From assembly GCF_030817415.1 (NCBI RefSeq), contig NZ_JAUSZI010000002.1, positions 10,515,501-10,579,500 on the forward strand: a stretch of 64,000 nucleotides of DNA, read 5' to 3'. Position 1 is the stretch's first letter; the number at the start of each line of letters is the position of its first letter. A program made the position numbers and the translations under genes. Below, one piece after another: positions 24,776-33,227 of the stretch. This DNA is from Streptomyces umbrinus (GTDB taxonomy: Bacteria > Actinomycetota > Actinomycetes > Streptomycetales > Streptomycetaceae). The notes under the pieces were generated by a model. That model had not been told where the DNA came from. It worked only from the letters and a program-made list of their open reading frames with translations, and did not search any database.

Positions 24776-26100
24776 TCCAGTAGGGACTGCCAGTCGGGGA
24801 GTTTGACCACGTGCCTGCCCAGGGAGGTGCCCAGTGCTGCCTCCGCCCGTTCTATTGCCTGCCAGCCCTCCCATTCGACCGGGTGCAGGCCCTCCGCCCT
24901 CAGCGCAGTCAGCGGGTCGGGCAGTACATCGCGACGCGCGAGCGTGGGCGCGTCCTCCAGGAGTGACGTCACCGTTTCCTTCGCGCAGGGGCGGTTGGTG
25001 CCGATGACGCCTGTGGGGCCGCGTTTGATCCAGCCGGCCACGTACTCGCCGGGGGAGACCGAGCCGTCGCGGAGCACGCGGCCCGCGAGGTGGGGCACGG
25101 TGCCGAGGCCCGCGTCGAAGGGGAGGCCCTCCAGGGGCACTCCGCGGTAGCCGACCGAGCGCAGGACCAACTGGGCCTCGATGTCCTCGAATCGGCCCGT
25201 CCCCGTCACGCCGCCCCGGCCGTCCGGGAGTGTCCGTTCGAAGCGGACGGCGCCCACGCGCCCGGCGTCCGGGAGGAGTTCGACCGGGCGGAGGAAGAAG
25301 CGGAGACGGATCCGGCGGGTGCCGGAAGGGCGTGGCTGTTCGGCCCAGCCGCGCAGCACCTCGACGTTGCGGCGCTGTGCGGCGGGCAGCGCGGAGGGGT
25401 CGGCGTACGCCGGGTCGAGCGCCAACTCGGCTGGATCCACGACCACTTCGGTGTCCGGCAGGCCGCCCAGTTCGCGCAGCTCCTTGGTGGTGAAGCGGGC
25501 CTGTGACGGGCCGCGCCGTCCCACCATCTGGATTTCCCGCACCCGGCTGTCGGCCAGTGCGGCGAGCGCCGACTGGGGCATGTCGGTGGGGCTCAGCTCC
25601 GCGGTGCCGCGGGCCAGCATCCGGGTCACGTCCACCGCCACGTTGCCGACGCCGATGACGACCGCCGCCCGCGCGCCGACCACGAAACCGTCGGACAGGG
25701 AGTCCGGATGCGCGCTGTACCAGGACACGAACTCGGTCGCCGACCAACTGCCGGGCAGCTCCTCGCCGGGCACCCCGAGATGCCGGTCGGTGGCGGCGCC
25801 CACGCAGTACACGACCGCGTGGTAGAGCTCTCGCAGCCGGGCGGCAGGCAGTCCGTCCGGGCCGACCAGGACACCGCCGAGGAACCGGACGCGCTCGTGT
25901 TCCAGGACCGTACGCAGATTGTTCTGCAGTGACTTGATCTTCTCGTGGTCGGGTGCCACGCCGTAGCGCACCAGCCCGTACGGGCACGGCAGCCGGTCCA
26001 GGACATCCACTCTGACTTCCGGCACCTGGCCCTGCTGGACGAGACCCTGCGCGGTGTACACCCCACTCGGCCCCGAGCCGACGACGGCGACCTGCAGCAC
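24748..26100 (-). CDS. FAD-dependent ferredoxin-NADP reductase (FprA-type paralogue)
   Basis: A 450-residue flavoenzyme of the same family as the gene at 7199: LQVAVVGSGPSGVYTAQGL (FAD fold), PYGLVRYGVAPDHEKIK, VVIGVGNVAVDVTRML (NADP fold) and GWIKRGPTGVIG. The two diverge well outside these motifs. The GTG at 26100, eight to nine bases after AAGGGG, is preferred to an in-frame start 45 codons upstream, whose extra sequence is low-complexity and Arg-rich. The stop lies inside a dispersed hairpin repeat. Confidence 0.92.
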   Translation of the reverse strand: MLQVAVVGSGPSGVYTAQGLVQQGQVPEVRVDVLDRLPCPYGLVRYGVAPDHEKIKSLQNNLRTVLEHERVRFLGGVLVGPDGLPAARLRELYHAVVYCVGAATDRHLGVPGEELPGSWSATEFVSWYSAHPDSLSDGFVVGARAAVVIGVGNVAVDVTRMLARGTAELSPTDMPQSALAALADSRVREIQMVGRRGPSQARFTTKELRELGGLPDTEVVVDPAELALDPAYADPSALPAAQRRNVEVLRGWAEQPRPSGTRRIRLRFFLRPVELLPDAGRVGAVRFERTLPDGRGGVTGTGRFEDIEAQLVLRSVGYRGVPLEGLPFDAGLGTVPHLAGRVLRDGSVSPGEYVAGWIKRGPTGVIGTNRPCAKETVTSLLEDAPTLARRDVLPDPLTALRAEGLHPVEWEGWQAIERAEAALGTSLGRHVVKLPDWQSLLEAARATDAP

Positions 26101-26271
26101 GGCTGAGCCCCTTCCCCGAGGAGAACGAGGAGATCGCTGGTGCTTCCAGCATCGCACCGCACGGCGCGCCCGGGGAGGGGCAGAACACGGTGCTGCGCCG
26201 ACGGGGTGCCCCGCCGGGAACGTATGCGTGCCCATTCGCAGTGAATGTGATCATGCGGTTACGTTGAGTAT

Positions 26272-26811
26272 GTGCTGGAAGCATCCTTTCTTAATCTTTT
26301 TGATCGATATGCGCCGGACGGTGTCGTGTCCGTGTGGCCCGCCTGGGAAGTGCGGGAGCACGGGGAGGAGCGCGACACCGCCACGGCGTGGTGCAACGTC
26401 CGACTGTCCTTCGACGACGGTGCCCAGGTCGACATGCTTGCCGTGGTGTGCGACGGATGTGTCTCCGTCGAGGACGTACGGGCCCGGCCGGCGCTCTCGC
26501 TCGACGACCTGGCGGCTCTTCCGGACTGGATCGAGGGCCCGCTCCTGGAGGCGTGCGGGGGCGCGGTGGAACCGGTGGGCGCCGCGTTGGCCGACGGGGC
26601 TCCGGAGAAGCGGCACGCGCGCCCCGCCCGGCCGCGCGGCATCGAGGGCCGGCGCTTCGTCGCCGGGGAGTATCTGGCGGCTCAGGGGGCGGGCCTGGAC
26701 CCGGTGCTCGCGGTGATGTCCGCGACCGGACACGGCCGCCGACGCGCGCTCAGGCTGATCGCCGGAGCGCGGGACGCGGGTCTGCTGACGCCGCGTCATG
26801 TTCGCCGCTGA
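26272..26811 (+). CDS. Streptomyces protein of unknown function (DUF6214-like)
   Basis: A 179-residue soluble protein. VSVWPAWEVREHGEERDTA, VRLSFDDGAQVDMLAVV and ALSLDDLAALPDWIEGPL recall a Streptomyces family I remember as DUF6214. The identification is from memory only. The C-terminus ends in a basic helix (HGRRRALRLIAGARDAGLL). The first 14 codons use A/T-rich, rare codons (TTT, CTT, AAT, TAT), unlike the rest. It is divergent from the reductase. Confidence 0.6.
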   Translation: MLEASFLNLFDRYAPDGVVSVWPAWEVREHGEERDTATAWCNVRLSFDDGAQVDMLAVVCDGCVSVEDVRARPALSLDDLAALPDWIEGPLLEACGGAVEPVGAALADGAPEKRHARPARPRGIEGRRFVAGEYLAAQGAGLDPVLAVMSATGHGRRRALRLIAGARDAGLLTPRHVRR

Positions 26812-26837
26812 TCCGCCGCCGACCGGGTCGGGCGCCG

Positions 26838-27491
26838 TCAGGACATGTCGCGCATCCGGCTGATCTCGGCCGTCTGCTGGGCGATCACGTCGTCGGCCAT
26901 CTCCTCGATCTGAAGGTTGTTGCCCTGGGCCTTCACGTCGGTGGCCATGGTGATGGCCCCGTCGTGGTGGGTGATCATCAGCTTCAGGAAGAGCTCGTCG
27001 AACGCCTTGCCCTGTGCCGCCCGCAGCTTCTTGAGCTGCGCCTCGGTCGCCATGCCCGGCATCGGCTCGTGGTCGTGGGACTTGCTCTTCCCGGCACCGC
27101 CGTGGTTCTTGAGCCAGCTCTTCATGGTGTTGATCTCGGGTCGCTGCGCGGCCGTGATCCGGTCGGCCAGCCCCTTCACCCGGGTCGACTCGGCGTGCTT
27201 CGCGGCGAGTTCCGTCATCTCCAGCGCCTGCGCGTGATGCTCGATCATCATGCGCGCGTAGTCGCGGTCGGCGGTGTTGGGTGAGTCGTCCTCCGCCCGG
27301 TGCTTCGCGGCGTCCTCGGCGGAGAGCGTCTGGGCGGCCTCGCCCGGCTTGCCGGGGGCGATGACCGAAGGGCCCGTGCCCGCCGCGGACTTGGACGGGC
27401 TCTCGTCGTCCGAACCGGTGCAGCCCCCGAGTGCGAGGACGGCGGACACCGCGATCGCGACGCGGAACAGGGACGTACGGCCAAACGGCAC
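26838..27491 (-). CDS. DUF305 lipoprotein
   Basis: A 217-residue exported lipoprotein. The signal helix FRVAIAVSAVLALGGC ends in a lipobox, with the acylated Cys followed by TGSDDESPS. Two DUF305 halves carry MMIEHHAQALEM and LMITHHDGAITMA. Each is a Met/His-rich helix typical of this ferritin-like family, which is often linked to copper. The GTG at 27491 follows AGGAGG with ideal spacing. It is divergent from the LVIVD gene, and the two probably form an extracytoplasmic module. Confidence 0.92.
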   Translation of the reverse strand: MPFGRTSLFRVAIAVSAVLALGGCTGSDDESPSKSAAGTGPSVIAPGKPGEAAQTLSAEDAAKHRAEDDSPNTADRDYARMMIEHHAQALEMTELAAKHAESTRVKGLADRITAAQRPEINTMKSWLKNHGGAGKSKSHDHEPMPGMATEAQLKKLRAAQGKAFDELFLKLMITHHDGAITMATDVKAQGNNLQIEEMADDVIAQQTAEISRMRDMS

Positions 27492-27684
27492 AGCGACCTC
27501 CTGAGTCACCCGGGACAACAGACACCTCGTGAGTGTTGATGACCGTCTTAGCACGCTGCTGAACGTGATTGATCAAAAACATTCATTACGAATGCGTTGC
27601 CGCCTGTTGATCTGTGCATGATGAAGACGATACTTCGGAGGAACCTGAACCGTTCGACTGCGAACGGCTACAAGGGAGGACGCA

Positions 27685-29187
27685 GTGACCCTGTTGAACA
27701 ATCACCGAACGCGGCGCAGACGTCTGGGAGTTGCCGCCACCGCGGCCGGCCTCCTGGCCGCGCTGCTCACGGCCGGTCCGGCGGTCGCGACCCCAGACCC
27801 CGGGGACTCGCCGACCACGTCGCAGAAGGTCTCCAAGAGCGAGGCGGCCGAGGCCAGGGCCGCGATAGCGAACGGCGAGATACCCGGGCACGACGAGATC
27901 GTCCACTCGGACAACATCGAGCACCTCGCCAACATCCCCAAGGGCACGCTGGCGGGCACCAATTCGGACCTGGCCTTCCAGGGCAAGTACGCGTTCGCCG
28001 GCAACTACGACGGCTTCCGCATCTTCGACATCAGCAACCCGAAGTCCCCGAAGACGGTCTCCCAGGTGCTCTGCCCGGGCTCGCAGAACGACATCACCGT
28101 CTCCGGCGACCTGCTCTTCCTCTCCACCGACTCCTCGCGCAGCGACAACTCCTGCAACAGCACCACGCAGCCCGCGACCGAGAAGTCCTCCTGGGAGGGC
28201 ATGAAGGTCTTCGACATCAGCGACAAGAAGAACCCGAAGTACGTCGCTGCCGTCGAGACCGCCTGCGGTTCGCACACCCACACGCTGGTGCCGGAGCGCA
28301 AGAACGTCTACATCTACGTCTCCTCGTACTCGCCCAGCGCCTCCTTCCCCGACTGCCAGCCGCCGCACGACGGCATCTCGGTCATCAAGGTGCCGCGCAA
28401 GGCCCCGCAGAAGGCGAAGATCGTCAACTTCCCCGTCCTGTTCCCCGGTTCGGGGCCTGACGGCGGCGGCAACCCGGGCGGGCCCACCAACCCGGGCGTC
28501 TCCAAGACCACCGGCTGCCACGACATCACCGTGCTGCCCTCCAAGGACCTCGCGGCGGGCGCCTGCATGGGCGACGGCATCCTGTTCTCCATCAAGGACC
28601 CGGAGAACCCGAAGATCATCGACCAGGTCCAGGACAACGTGAACTTCGCGTTCTGGCACTCGGCGAGCTTCAACCAGAAGGCCAACAAGGTCGTCTTCAC
28701 CGACGAGTTGGGCGGCGGCGGCGCGGCCACCTGCAACGAGGCCACCGGTCCGAACCGCGGTGCCGACGGCATCTACGACATCGTCGGCAAGGGCGACAAG
28801 CGCAAGCTCGTCTTCAAGAGCTACTTCAAGATCCCGCGCCACCAGGCGGACACCGAGAACTGCGTGGCCCACAACGGCTCGCTGATCCCGGTCAAGGGCA
28901 AGGACATCATGGTCCAGGCCTGGTACCAGGGCGGCATCTCCGTCTGGGAGTTCACCAACTCCTCGAAGCCCAAGGAGATCGCCTACTTCGAGCGCGGTCC
29001 GTTGAGCACCACGAGCATGGTCACCGGTGGCTCCTGGTCCGCGTACTACTACAACGGCTACATCTACTCGAACGACATCGCCAAGGGCTTCGACGTTCTG
29101 AAGATCAATGACCGTCGTACGGACCCGGCGAAGTGGCAGCGCCTGCGTGAGCTGAACGTCCAGACGCAGCCGGACTACTTCGACTGA
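27685..29187 (+). CDS. Secreted LVIVD-repeat beta-propeller protein
   Basis: A 500-residue exported protein. The signal peptide has an RTRRRRLGVAATAAGLLAAL core and an AVA cleavage region near residue 36. LVIVD-type propeller blades follow: YDGFRIFDISNPKSPKTVSQ, GMKVFDISDKKNPKYVAAVE and GISVWEFTNSSKPKEIAYF. Several paired cysteines suggest disulfides. The function is unknown; relatives sit beside DUF305 proteins. The GTG at 27685 follows AAGGGAGG. A candidate -35 (TTGATC at 27607) lies in the AT-rich divergent region. Confidence 0.88.
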   Translation: MTLLNNHRTRRRRLGVAATAAGLLAALLTAGPAVATPDPGDSPTTSQKVSKSEAAEARAAIANGEIPGHDEIVHSDNIEHLANIPKGTLAGTNSDLAFQGKYAFAGNYDGFRIFDISNPKSPKTVSQVLCPGSQNDITVSGDLLFLSTDSSRSDNSCNSTTQPATEKSSWEGMKVFDISDKKNPKYVAAVETACGSHTHTLVPERKNVYIYVSSYSPSASFPDCQPPHDGISVIKVPRKAPQKAKIVNFPVLFPGSGPDGGGNPGGPTNPGVSKTTGCHDITVLPSKDLAAGACMGDGILFSIKDPENPKIIDQVQDNVNFAFWHSASFNQKANKVVFTDELGGGGAATCNEATGPNRGADGIYDIVGKGDKRKLVFKSYFKIPRHQADTENCVAHNGSLIPVKGKDIMVQAWYQGGISVWEFTNSSKPKEIAYFERGPLSTTSMVTGGSWSAYYYNGYIYSNDIAKGFDVLKINDRRTDPAKWQRLRELNVQTQPDYFD

Positions 29188-29277
29188 CCGGACTGTTCTG
29201 GCGGGACGGACTGTTTCGGCCGATCGGACGGCTCCGGCCGACCGGACCGTTTCGATCGGCCTGGTCGGCCGGCCGGA
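29188..29277. terminator. GGCCG/CCGACC-rich convergent intergenic region
   Basis: Ninety bases of repeated CCGACCGG- and GGCCG-type words between the convergent LVIVD and TetR genes. Arms such as CCGACC and GGTCGG can pair, so a bidirectional terminator is likely, though no single clean stem stands out. Confidence 0.4.
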
Positions 29278-29994
29278 CTACTCCGGTCGGCCGGGCCGGT
29301 CGGTCTCGTCCGCCTCACGGTTGTGCTCACGGCCCTGTTCGCGGCTCTGGGGAGCGAAGAACCGTGAGAGGTCCTCGTGGCAGGTCCCGTCGGGTGCCTC
29401 GGCGCCCGGCGGGGCACCCCGCTCCCAGTCGAGCCGGTAGCGCCGGAACAGCTCGGCCCGCAGCGTCCGGAGCGGCATCGGGACCCCGGGCACCAGCGCC
29501 GCGTACACCGAACCCATCAGGAGCGCGCGCAGCATCGGGTAGTCGGTGGCGGCGTCCGGTGAGCCGTAGCGGGCCATAGTGTCGCTGAGCAGTTCCGCCA
29601 GGCGCTGCTGCTCCGGGCACTGCATGAACCCCTCGGCCTGCAGGATGCCCGCCATGTGCTGCCGCATCAGCATGGGATGGTCCCGCGCCAGGCCCAGGAC
29701 GGCGTCGATGGCACGCGCCATGCGCTCCCGGCCGTCCTCCGTACGCGGCTCGCGCTCCAGCGCCTCCTCCAGCGTGCGGTGCATCAGCCGGTGCACCGCC
29801 GACTGTACGAGCTGGCGTTTGCCCGGGAAGTAGTACGAGACCAGGCCACGGGCGGAGCCCGCCCGGTCCGCTATGTCGCCCAAGGTCGTGGCCTCGTACC
29901 CACGCTCGCTGACCAGCTCCAGGGCCGCCTGCAGAAGCCTCTCGCGGGAACGCCGCCGCAACTCTTCATTGACCGAGGCGCTGCGAGGGGACAT
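29278..29994 (-). CDS. TetR-family transcriptional regulator
   Basis: A 238-residue regulator. The helix-turn-helix is RERLLQAALELVSERGYEAT then ARGLVSYYFPGKRQLVQS. The C-terminal effector domain has MLMRQHMAGILQAEGF, and a hydrophilic tail of about 45 residues is rich in Glu, Arg and Asp. The ATG at 29994 has GGAG 9 bases upstream. A 21-bp near-palindrome overlapping its own promoter suggests autorepression. Confidence 0.9.
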   Translation of the reverse strand: MSPRSASVNEELRRRSRERLLQAALELVSERGYEATTLGDIADRAGSARGLVSYYFPGKRQLVQSAVHRLMHRTLEEALEREPRTEDGRERMARAIDAVLGLARDHPMLMRQHMAGILQAEGFMQCPEQQRLAELLSDTMARYGSPDAATDYPMLRALLMGSVYAALVPGVPMPLRTLRAELFRRYRLDWERGAPPGAEAPDGTCHEDLSRFFAPQSREQGREHNREADETDRPGRPE

Positions 29995-30009
29995 CCTATG
30001 TACTCCTGC

Positions 30010-30034
30010 GTTGACTGGCTGCCAGCCAACTATA
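30010..30034 (-). promoter_or_regulatory. Autoregulatory operator and -10 of the TetR gene
   Basis: A 21-bp near-palindrome spans 30010-30030. The arms GTTGACTGGC and GCCAGCCAAC are complementary at 9 of 10 positions around a central T. On the minus strand TATAGT (30034-30029), close to a perfect -10, overlaps it. The site lies 15 bases upstream of the ATG. Confidence 0.65.
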
Positions 30035-30237
30035 CTCAGCGCGTCCGGAGCGAGTCCCGTCAGGGATCTTCTCCGGGCTGCCGTCCGCTCGGGGCGACGC
30101 GGGGGATCGTCCCGGGCGGACGGGAAGTACTGCCGCGTCCGTGCCGTCCCGCACAGACGCCCGGGTCTGACCAGCAGCTGTCGCCGAGCCGTCGCCCGCT
30201 CCTTACAGTGGGCTGGAGTGCCGAGGAGGCGTAGGAC

Positions 30238-30483
30238 ATGGATCAAGAGCAGATCCTGGCCAGGATCACGGCGATGGTCGACGACGAACGCAGGCTCCGT
30301 GACGCCGTCGCGTCCGGGCAGATCGACAGCACGACCGAGCACGAACGGCTCGGACAGCTGGAGCGCGAGCTCGACCAGTGCTGGGACCTGCTGCGCCAGC
30401 GGCGCGCGAAGTCCGAGTTCGGCGAGAACCCGGACGAGGCGCACGTCCGTCCGTCGACGCAGGTCGAGGGCTACCAGAGCTGA
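30238..30483 (+). CDS. DUF2630 small protein
   Basis: An 81-residue soluble, largely helical protein. ILARITAMVDDERRLRDAVA, LERELDQCWDLLRQRRAK and EFGENPDEAHVRP match DUF2630, an actinobacterial family of unknown function. It begins at an ATG with GAGGAGG upstream and is convergent with the HAD gene, with 15 bases between stops. Confidence 0.85.
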   Translation: MDQEQILARITAMVDDERRLRDAVASGQIDSTTEHERLGQLERELDQCWDLLRQRRAKSEFGENPDEAHVRPSTQVEGYQS

Positions 30484-30498
30484 CCGGCCCGCCGAGGG

Positions 30499-31191
30499 TC
30501 ATCCCAACAGGTCCAGTACCGGCCGCAGGCCGTCCGGGCGCTCCGTGACCGGCAGGTGGTCGACGAAGTGCACCCCGCAGCCGAGGGCCGCGGCTCCGCC
30601 GTCCGCGCGCCGGTCGTCGCCGACCATCAGGGTGTCCCGCGGATCGGCCCCGAGTGCGTCGCAGGCGGTAGCGAACAGCCTGGGGTCCGGCTTCTGGATG
30701 CCGTGCTCGTACGACAGCACGTAGGCGTCGACGTACGGGTCGAGGCCGTGCTCCCTGAACACCGGCCGCAGGTCCCAGCCGATGTTGCTGACCACGCCGA
30801 CGGCGACACCGCGCTCGCGCAGCGCGCCCAGCACCTCGGCGGTGTCGGGGTACGGGCGCCAGGCGGCCGGCGCCATATGGCGGTCGTACAGCCTGTCGTG
30901 CAGGTCCGGATCGGGGAGCGTCACCTGACGGGAGACACCGGTGTACGCCGCCCGGTGCAGCTCGGAGCTCTGGTCGCGGACGCCCCAGTGCGGGGCCACG
31001 TCGTCCGGCACCGGCTCCGATGGAGGGGCCCCGCCCGGCAGTGCGCCCACGGCCTCCAGTTCCTTCGTCGCCCGGATCAACTCCGGCTCGGGCAGGGAGA
31101 CTTCGGAGTCGGCCAGGACCGCGCGCAGCCAGGACTCGGTGGATTCGATTCGGAAGAGGGTTCCGGAGAAGTCGAACAACACGGCAGCCAA
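30499..31191 (-). CDS. HAD-superfamily hydrolase with atypical motif I
   Basis: About 230 residues. LFDFSGTLFRIE is motif I, but the second aspartate of the usual D-x-D is Ser, as in dehalogenase-type rather than phosphatase-type members. VVSNIGWD is motif II, IQKPDPRLF motif III and MVGDDRRADGGAAALG motif IV. The N-terminus is uncertain. TTG at 31191 or GTG at 31182 gives the family start. The longer upstream frame runs toward the divergent subtilase pseudogene and has no coding likeness. Confidence 0.78.
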   Translation of the reverse strand: MAAVLFDFSGTLFRIESTESWLRAVLADSEVSLPEPELIRATKELEAVGALPGGAPPSEPVPDDVAPHWGVRDQSSELHRAAYTGVSRQVTLPDPDLHDRLYDRHMAPAAWRPYPDTAEVLGALRERGVAVGVVSNIGWDLRPVFREHGLDPYVDAYVLSYEHGIQKPDPRLFATACDALGADPRDTLMVGDDRRADGGAAALGCGVHFVDHLPVTERPDGLRPVLDLLG

Positions 31192-31405
31192 GCGCGGGAC
31201 TTTACCGGCCGCCTCGACGACACCGAGCTGGGCATCGGTTCGCGCGCTGAACTCGCCGTGAACGTCAGGGAGTTGCAGCCCCTTCGGCAACAGGCCCGGT
31301 TCGGCAAGGCCACTGGCCGGCCGCGCCTGCTGCCCTCCGTCGATCTGCGAGTGCCGCCGACAACCGAACGCGATCTCCGTGCGTGACAGCGGAGAACGCG
31401 TTGGC

Positions 31406-32883
31406 ATGCACACGAGGGCGCGGGAAACGCGAGTGGGATTCACAGCACGCGCGAGAACGGCGGCACTGGCCGCCGCGGTGGCCGGGGCGGTGGTCACGGG
31501 GGGTGGTATCGGCGGGCGGCCAGCCGGCGCAAGCCGCCGGCTCCGCCGCGCAGGACGGGACGAATGCCTCGGCGAAAGCGAAGGCGAAGGCGAAGACCAA
31601 GCCACCGGCTACCGTCACGCTGATCACCGGTGACCGCGTGGACGTCGACTCCGACGGCCGGGTGGTTCGGCTCAAGCGCGGCAAGGGCCGCGAGGAGATC
31701 GGCTTCTCCGTGCGGCGCGAGGCCGGCCACACGTACGCCCTCCCGCAGGACGCCCTGCGCCCGGTCGCCGACGGCGTGCTCGACCGGAAGCTGTTCGACG
31801 TCGCGCAGCTGGTCAAGGGCGGGTACGACGACGCGCACCGCACCACGCTGCCGCTGATCGTCGGCTACCGGAAGGGCGGCGCCGAAGCAAGGGCCTCAGT
31901 CGGTGACCCGTTCGCGGGTGTGGCCGTCCGGGAGCGCCGTGCGCTGCGTGCGGTCGACGGCGAGGCTTTGGAGACGCCCAATTCGGTGCCCCGGCGCTGT
32001 GGGCGGCAGTCACATCACGCCGCTGGACGAGCGCGGGATCGGCGTCGGCATACAGGACCCGCAGGAGCAGAGCACCACGCACTACCTCAGCGCGGAAGGC
32101 GTGCACTGGTCCTGGAAGGCCGCGCAGCTCGACGCCGGCGGTGAGGAGCGCATCGTCCACACGAAGGACTGGGTGACCTACAAGCCGGGCTTCAGCCGCA
32201 CGCTGAGGTTCAACACCGGTGTGGCCGGTCCCGATCTCGCGGCCGGGAGCCCGGAGCTGCAGGGCGCCGAGCGGACCGGCGACCACCTCAGCGCCAGGAT
32301 CCCGCTGTTCAACGACGGCAGCGGTAACCCGGGGTCCTCGGTCGTCACCGGCGGCTTCACCCGGCTGGAATCCGGCGGGCGGATCCTCAGCGAGGGCTCG
32401 CCCACGGAATGGCTGACCACCGAAGACCCCGCCGCCTCCGCCCCGTACCGCCTGACGGTCGAGGCGAGCCGCTCCGCCGAGGACACCTCCACCAGCACGA
32501 AGGTGACAGGGGTGTGGACGTTCAGCTCGGCCCTGCCGACGTCCCAACCCACGGCCAGGCCGCCGCTGTCGACGGTGTGGCTCGCTCCGAAGCTGAGTCT
32601 GCGCGGGACGGCTCCGGCGGGCGGCACGCTCACGGTGCCGCTGAAGCTGAGCGGCGCGGTCGCCGTGGCCGGGCAGGTCGCCGCGCTGACCGTGAAGGTC
32701 TCCTACGGCGGCGGCCGGACCTGGAAGCCGCTCACCGTGACGACCGACGCGAAGGGGGCGCGCTCGGTGAGCGTCGAGCACCCGGCGACCGCCAAGGCCG
32801 TGTCCTTCCGGGTGGACCTGAAGGACAAGGGCGGCAACACCGTGCGCGAGACGATCACGAACGCCTACCGGCTCGCCCCATGA
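31406..32883 (+). pseudogene. Decayed secreted S8 family serine peptidase (subtilase)
   Basis: Remnant of a large Streptomyces subtilase, normally over 1000 residues. Three frames must be joined. A signal peptide starts at 31406 (MHTRARETRVGFTARARTAA). A one-base expansion in a run of six G (31498-31503) shifts the frame, after which AQAAGSAAQDG and the propeptide core ATVTLITGDRVDVDSDGRVV follow. Near 31985-32010 the frame breaks again and the catalytic domain is missing. The C-terminal region resumes at GGSHITPLDERGIGVGIQDP and runs to 32883. No Asp-His-Ser triad remains. Confidence 0.85.
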
Positions 32884-32925
32884 AGTGACCGCACGACGGC
32901 GGCCGTTGCCCGGCGCCGGTGAATC

Positions 32926-32965
32926 CTCCGGCCTGGCCCCCGCACCTGCGGGGGCCAGGCCGGAG
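32926..32965. terminator. Very strong hairpin terminator after the subtilase remnant
   Basis: A perfect inverted repeat of up to 19 bp (left arm 32926-32944, right arm 32947-32965; core GGCCTGGCCCCCGCA) with almost no loop, 43 bases after the pseudogene stop. Its integrity fits a gene that was transcribed until recently. Confidence 0.88.
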
Positions 32966-33128
32966 CCGTGTCCGGTTGCCCGGGATGCGGTACTGGGTCC
33001 TGTGCGTACCGGCCCTGTGCAGTGGGGCGGCATCCGGCCGCGGCGTCTCCGCGAAAACCCGTTGGTGGACCACGGCGACCACTGTTACTTTTCCGGAGGC
33101 CGTGCGACAGAACGAGGAGGTGGTACCC

Positions 33129-33182
33129 GTGAACGCAGTTTCGACATGGGTGCTCCCCTCCGGGGTCACGGTCGGGCGGTAG
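33129..33182 (+). CDS. Possible 17-residue leader ORF with a strong ribosome site
   Basis: GTG at 33129 follows AGGAGGTGG with good spacing and encodes MNAVSTWVLPSGVTVGR before a TAG. It ends 45 bases before the hydrolase gene. The surrounding 260 bases hold no other gene. It could be a leader peptide, or the tail of a longer frame that opens upstream without coding likeness. Confidence 0.28.
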   Translation: MNAVSTWVLPSGVTVGR

Positions 33183-33227
33183 GTCGTCCGGGAGCGCCGT
33201 AAAGCAGCCCTCCCGAAAGGCCCGACC

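Noticed and set aside
30034..30444. Extension of the TetR gene upstream to 30444
   Set aside because: The extra residues are shadow-like, cross the autoregulatory promoter and lack TetR likeness. ATG 29994 fits family length.
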